Position numbers and translations under genes: made by a program. Shown here piece after piece: positions 10,821-13,272 of a stretch of DNA of 13,272 nt. Below the pieces are notes generated by a model. The model ran no database searches. It worked only from the letters and a program-made list of their open reading frames with translations, and was not told the DNA's origin. Source of the stretch: an uncultured bacterium (lineage in GTDB: Bacteria > Patescibacteriota > Minisyncoccia > Phycocordibacterales > UBA1006); NCBI GenBank assembly GCA_903873095.1, contig CAIQMU010000052.1, positions 1 to 13,272 of the forward strand, read 5' to 3'. How positions within the stretch are numbered: the first letter of the stretch is position 1; each line of letters starts with the position of its first letter.

Positions 10821-12650
10821 CTATCTCACCTCCCAACCTTTTTCTTTTACTTTTTCATAAACAACCTCCATAACCTTGTCTACTTCTTCATTCATGAGTG
10901 TTCGCTCGAACGATTGAAAGACAAGTCGGAATGCGACAGATGTTTTTCCATCTTTTGAGAATGTATCGAACAGTTTTGGTTCCCGTGCTAGTAAACTTGT
11001 TCCGTTTGATTTCAAAATTTCAAGGACCTCATCAGGATTTGTTTCTGATGGAATCCAGAGTGCAATGTCGCGAGTAATGAAAGGATATTCTGACCACATC
11101 ACAAAAACCTCACCCGCTCCAGACCCCTCAGTCACTCGCAGGGCCTCGTGCCAGCTCCCCTTAGCAAGGGGAGCATTCCGCTCCACATACTCATCAAGTG
11201 TCATTTCACTAATCCCCTTTTTATCTGCAAACGCAACATGAACAACCTCGCCAGTTTTTGGAAATACTGTTCCAACCTCAAAAATTTTCATCTCAGAAAT
11301 TCCAAGGAGATCAGCATTCTGCTTGTTGAGTTCATATGAAGATTTGAGTGCATCTGAAAGATTTGTTCGCAGTGCTGATTTTCCAACCGGGCCGCGCGCA
11401 ACCTCGAAATCTCCTTTTTTTGTAAACGAATACGTCATCACCTCGTTGTATCCCTTTGAAATCAAATCAAGTTTAATTGCAGAAATTGTATCAAATGTTT
11501 CATGACGAGTCGGTTTGAAATCAAGATTTGGAAGTACGGGTATAATTTTTTCGTATCCGTATGCACGCCCGATTTCCTCGACCATGTCGTGCGGTCCAAT
11601 CAAATCAAGTCGTTCATATGGAATTAATACTTTGAACAATTCATCTTCTTCCTCGAAGTTATACCCATAATTATTTAAAATGGTTTTAATTTCTTCTCGT
11701 GCAATATCTGTTCCTAAAATATTGTTGATGTAATCAGATGAAAAAATAATCGTGTTTTGTACGGCTACTTGTTTGTAGTCATCAATCGGATCGCATGGTT
11801 GCCCACCTGCAAGTTCGCAAATCAAATCAGTGATGATGTGAATCACCGTTCCTGCTAAATGCGGTGTCAGTTCATTTTCAAATCTTTTTGCAGAATCGGT
11901 TAAAATGCCAAGTTTTCGGGCTGTTTTTCGCACGGAAATAGGATCGAAGTTGGCAACCTCGATGATGATGCTTTTTGTTTCCGTTGTAACCTCAGCTGCA
12001 TTTCCACCTTTTACACCTGCAATTGCAAGGACTTTTTCTGAATCGGCAATTACTGCATCTGTTGCTGAAAGAGTAATTTCTTTTCCGTCGAGTGTTGTGA
12101 TCTGTTCTCCTTCGGTTGCGTTTCGAATAATTATTTTTCCATTTGAAACTTTGTCATAATCAAACGCATGAATCGGCTGACCGAGTCCGAACATGATGTA
12201 GTTTGTTGCATCAACAATATTATTTATTGAACGTTGCTCGATTGATTCGAGTCGTTCTACGAGCCAAGCCGGTGAAGGTCCAACAGTAACACCAAAAACC
12301 TTTCGTCCGATGTAACGACGACACATATCTGTTTCAATGGTTACCTGAACATCACCTTCAACGGATTCATGATTTTTGAACGTCAGAGGTTTTAATGTCA
12401 GCCCAAGTAATCCGCACACTTCACGCGCAATTCCGTAGTGTGACAAGCAGTCATGTGCACGATCAGGTAAAACTTTTATTTCGAAAACAGTATCAGTACC
12501 CCCTCGGCCTTCGGCCACTCCCCCTAAAAGGGGGAGACACTCGACATCTTCCACCTCAAAAGCACCGAAAATAATTTTCTCGGCTAATACTTCTGGTTCA
12601 GGAAGCTTTTCTTCGATATAGGTTTGTAGCCAGTTATAACTGATTTTCAT
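10821..12650 (-). CDS. pheT: Phenylalanine-tRNA ligase beta subunit, short form with two repeat-encoded insertions
   Basis: Structural and tRNA-binding partner of PheS in the alpha2beta2 enzyme that charges tRNA-Phe. At 609 aa it is well below the usual bacterial size of about 790-800. The start MKISYNWLQTYIEEKLPEPE (1-20) is the PheT B1 region, but the EMAP-type tRNA-binding domain that normally follows (about 110 aa) is absent. Residues 54 on (TVFEIKVLPDRAHDCLSHYGIAREV) rejoin the normal sequence. B3/B4 (editing) domain: about 85-270, with NNIVDATNYIMFGLGQPIHAFD. B5: about 315-380. The catalytic-like core runs about 385-485, with ALRTNLS. The FDX-ACB domain ends the protein (SEYPFITRDIALWIP... 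to 609). Residues 38-52 and about 493-515 are translated palindromic repeats. The stop is TAG, and the start overlaps the upstream nucleotidyltransferase gene by 17 nt. Confidence 0.93.
   Translation of the reverse strand: MKISYNWLQTYIEEKLPEPEVLAEKIIFGAFEVEDVECLPLLGGVAEGRGGTDTVFEIKVLPDRAHDCLSHYGIAREVCGLLGLTLKPLTFKNHESVEGDVQVTIETDMCRRYIGRKVFGVTVGPSPAWLVERLESIEQRSINNIVDATNYIMFGLGQPIHAFDYDKVSNGKIIIRNATEGEQITTLDGKEITLSATDAVIADSEKVLAIAGVKGGNAAEVTTETKSIIIEVANFDPISVRKTARKLGILTDSAKRFENELTPHLAGTVIHIITDLICELAGGQPCDPIDDYKQVAVQNTIIFSSDYINNILGTDIAREEIKTILNNYGYNFEEEDELFKVLIPYERLDLIGPHDMVEEIGRAYGYEKIIPVLPNLDFKPTRHETFDTISAIKLDLISKGYNEVMTYSFTKKGDFEVARGPVGKSALRTNLSDALKSSYELNKQNADLLGISEMKIFEVGTVFPKTGEVVHVAFADKKGISEMTLDEYVERNAPLAKGSWHEALRVTEGSGAGEVFVMWSEYPFITRDIALWIPSETNPDEVLEILKSNGTSLLAREPKLFDTFSKDGKTSVAFRLVFQSFERTLMNEEVDKVMEVVYEKVKEKGWEVR
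11108..11174. repeat. Palindromic mosaic repeat inside pheT (distal copy)
   Basis: In the pheT sense strand: GCTCCCCTT-gct-AAGGGGAGC (11174-11154), a longer variable middle with CAC/GTG ends, then GGAGCGGGTGAGG. The end block is nearly the same as that of the cloverleaf copy. It stays in frame and encodes APLAKGSWHEALRVTEGSGAG (about residues 493-513), just before the FDX-ACB domain. Confidence 0.8.
12498..12536. repeat. Palindromic mosaic repeat inside pheT (proximal copy)
   Basis: In the pheT sense strand: CTCCCCCT-ttt-AGGGGGAG (12536-12518), GGCC-gaa-GGCC (12516-12506), then GAGGGGGT. The order strong hairpin, short hairpin, G-rich end is that of the other copies. It encodes in-frame LPLLGGVAEGRGG (residues 39-51), exactly where the EMAP-type domain is missing. 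Confidence 0.85.
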
Positions 12651-13044
12651 AATTTTCTATTAGTTCAATATCTTTCAAATCTTTTTCTCGTCCCACTCGT
12701 TTTTTAAAAAACTTTATTTTTTCCAAAGTTTGGTATTTTCTTCCGTTGATCACATCTGCTTCTTGAAATTGTTGCTCTACAGTCCAAGGGTTTTCTTCTC
12801 TAAAGTTAGATAAAAATTCGATATCATTTATAAATAATGAATCATAGCCTGGAAATGTTTTAACTCCTTCGGGATATTCTTGTTTCAACTTTTCCCATAA
12901 AGAATTTGTTATAAATACATCTAAATCTTTACAATCACGAAGACCATGCACAGCCATAACAGCTCCACCTGTAAGCATGCATTCATCAGGATTCAGTCCA
13001 AGTGCATCAAATTTTTTTAAATATTCTGTAAAATTAGGAAACAT
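12634..13044 (-). CDS. Nucleotidyltransferase-fold protein inserted between pheS and pheT
   Basis: A 136-aa protein with the nucleotidyltransferase superfamily signature. LTGGAVMAVHGLRDCKDLDVFI (24-45) carries GG (26-27) followed 12 residues later by the DLD pair (40-42), which would hold Mg-NTP. The third acidic position may be Glu77 in NDIEFL. The end has KRVGREKDLKDIELIE (115-130), the R-x-KDL-x-DI block common in stand-alone AbiEii/MNT-like and related NTases. The substrate is unknown: nucleotide transfer to protein or RNA, or an inactive relative. The ATG at 13044 is 5 nt after the pheS stop, and its 3' end overlaps pheT by 17 nt, so translation of the three genes is probably coupled. 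This is unusual, because pheS and pheT are normally adjacent. No partner HEPN gene is next to it. Confidence 0.75.
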   Translation of the reverse strand: MFPNFTEYLKKFDALGLNPDECMLTGGAVMAVHGLRDCKDLDVFITNSLWEKLKQEYPEGVKTFPGYDSLFINDIEFLSNFREENPWTVEQQFQEADVINGRKYQTLEKIKFFKKRVGREKDLKDIELIENYENQL

Positions 13045-13049
13045 AGAAT

Positions 13050-13272
13050 TTAAAACTGATTCAATCGCACATCTCCTTGATAAAACAATCGAATATCCGG
13101 AACGTTGAATTTAATCATCGCAATTCGATCAATTCCCATTCCAAAGGCAAAGCCAGAATATTTTTTTGAATCAATTCCTGTAGCTTCAAGGACGCTCGGA
13201 TGTACCATCCCTGCACCTAATACCTCGAACCATTTTCCATTGAAGAAAATATCAACCTCCACACCGGGTTTG
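13050..13272 (-). CDS. pheS: Phenylalanine-tRNA ligase alpha subunit, C-terminal fragment
   Basis: The last 73 residues of PheS, running off the right edge. It is the class II catalytic subunit that activates Phe and charges tRNA-Phe. Visible are the [25 protein letters not shown] block and the class II motif 3 sequence [22 protein letters not shown], with the motif 3 Arg in GIDRIAM. The ending [13 protein letters not shown] is close to the usual DLRFLxQF. The GTG at 13262 is an internal Val codon, not a start. It is followed after 5 nt by the nucleotidyltransferase-fold gene and then by pheT, giving a three-gene minus-strand operon. Confidence 0.93.
   Translation of the reverse strand, partial: KPGVEVDIFFNGKWFEVLGAGMVHPSVLEATGIDSKKYSGFAFGMGIDRIAMIKFNVPDIRLFYQGDVRLNQF

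Noticed and set aside
1657..13044. MNT-HEPN toxin-antitoxin pair formed by the NTase and the HEPN-like protein
   Set aside because: The two genes are about 10 kb apart and in different operons, whereas such pairs are adjacent.

Overview
The window is AT-rich, gene-dense bacterial DNA that uses the standard genetic code: TAA, TAG and TGA all end real genes here, with TGA closing trhO. Several traits together suggest a Patescibacteria/CPR genome of Parcubacteria type: a short PheT without the N-terminal EMAP-type tRNA-binding domain, a short RF1, almost no Shine-Dalgarno sequences, several -10 boxes 6-9 nt from the start codon, many small orphan genes, and GC-rich palindromic repeats between and inside genes. 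This placement is inferred from gene content and was not tested by a search.

Layout. Positions 1-1613 (minus) hold the start of a YhiN/BaiN-like flavoprotein and an ABC-F ATPase. Positions 1657-2397 (minus) hold a two-gene unit, a small basic protein followed by a HEPN-like protein. Position 2528-2668 is a 46-aa lmo0937-family membrane peptide with its own promoter and terminator. trhO (tRNA U34 hydroxylase, minus) and an orphan 117-aa gene (plus) diverge from about 3750. A multi-pass membrane protein follows, then a palindrome-rich segment touching tRNA-Ile(GAT), and a divergent plus-strand inositol-monophosphatase/CysQ-like gene. From 6263 to 9823 everything is on the minus strand and reads rplY (bL25), a secreted coiled-coil lytic transglycosylase, rpmE2 (bL31 type B) and prfA (RF1). 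Two small orphan genes (9915-10759) follow, and then the pheS / nucleotidyltransferase-fold / pheT cluster (10821-13272).

Most recognised genes serve translation: PheRS, RF1, bL25, bL31, tRNA-Ile, TrhO and an ABC-F factor. The rest are envelope, maintenance or unknown functions.

The most striking feature is a mosaic palindromic repeat found five times. One copy between rpmE2 and prfA can fold into a complete four-way cloverleaf. Two copies flank the lytic transglycosylase gene. Two more lie in frame inside pheT, where they encode extra peptide segments at domain boundaries, recalling the protein-inserted Rickettsia palindromic elements. A second notable signal is a nearly identical promoter block (26 of 30 bases) in front of the two adjacent orphan genes.
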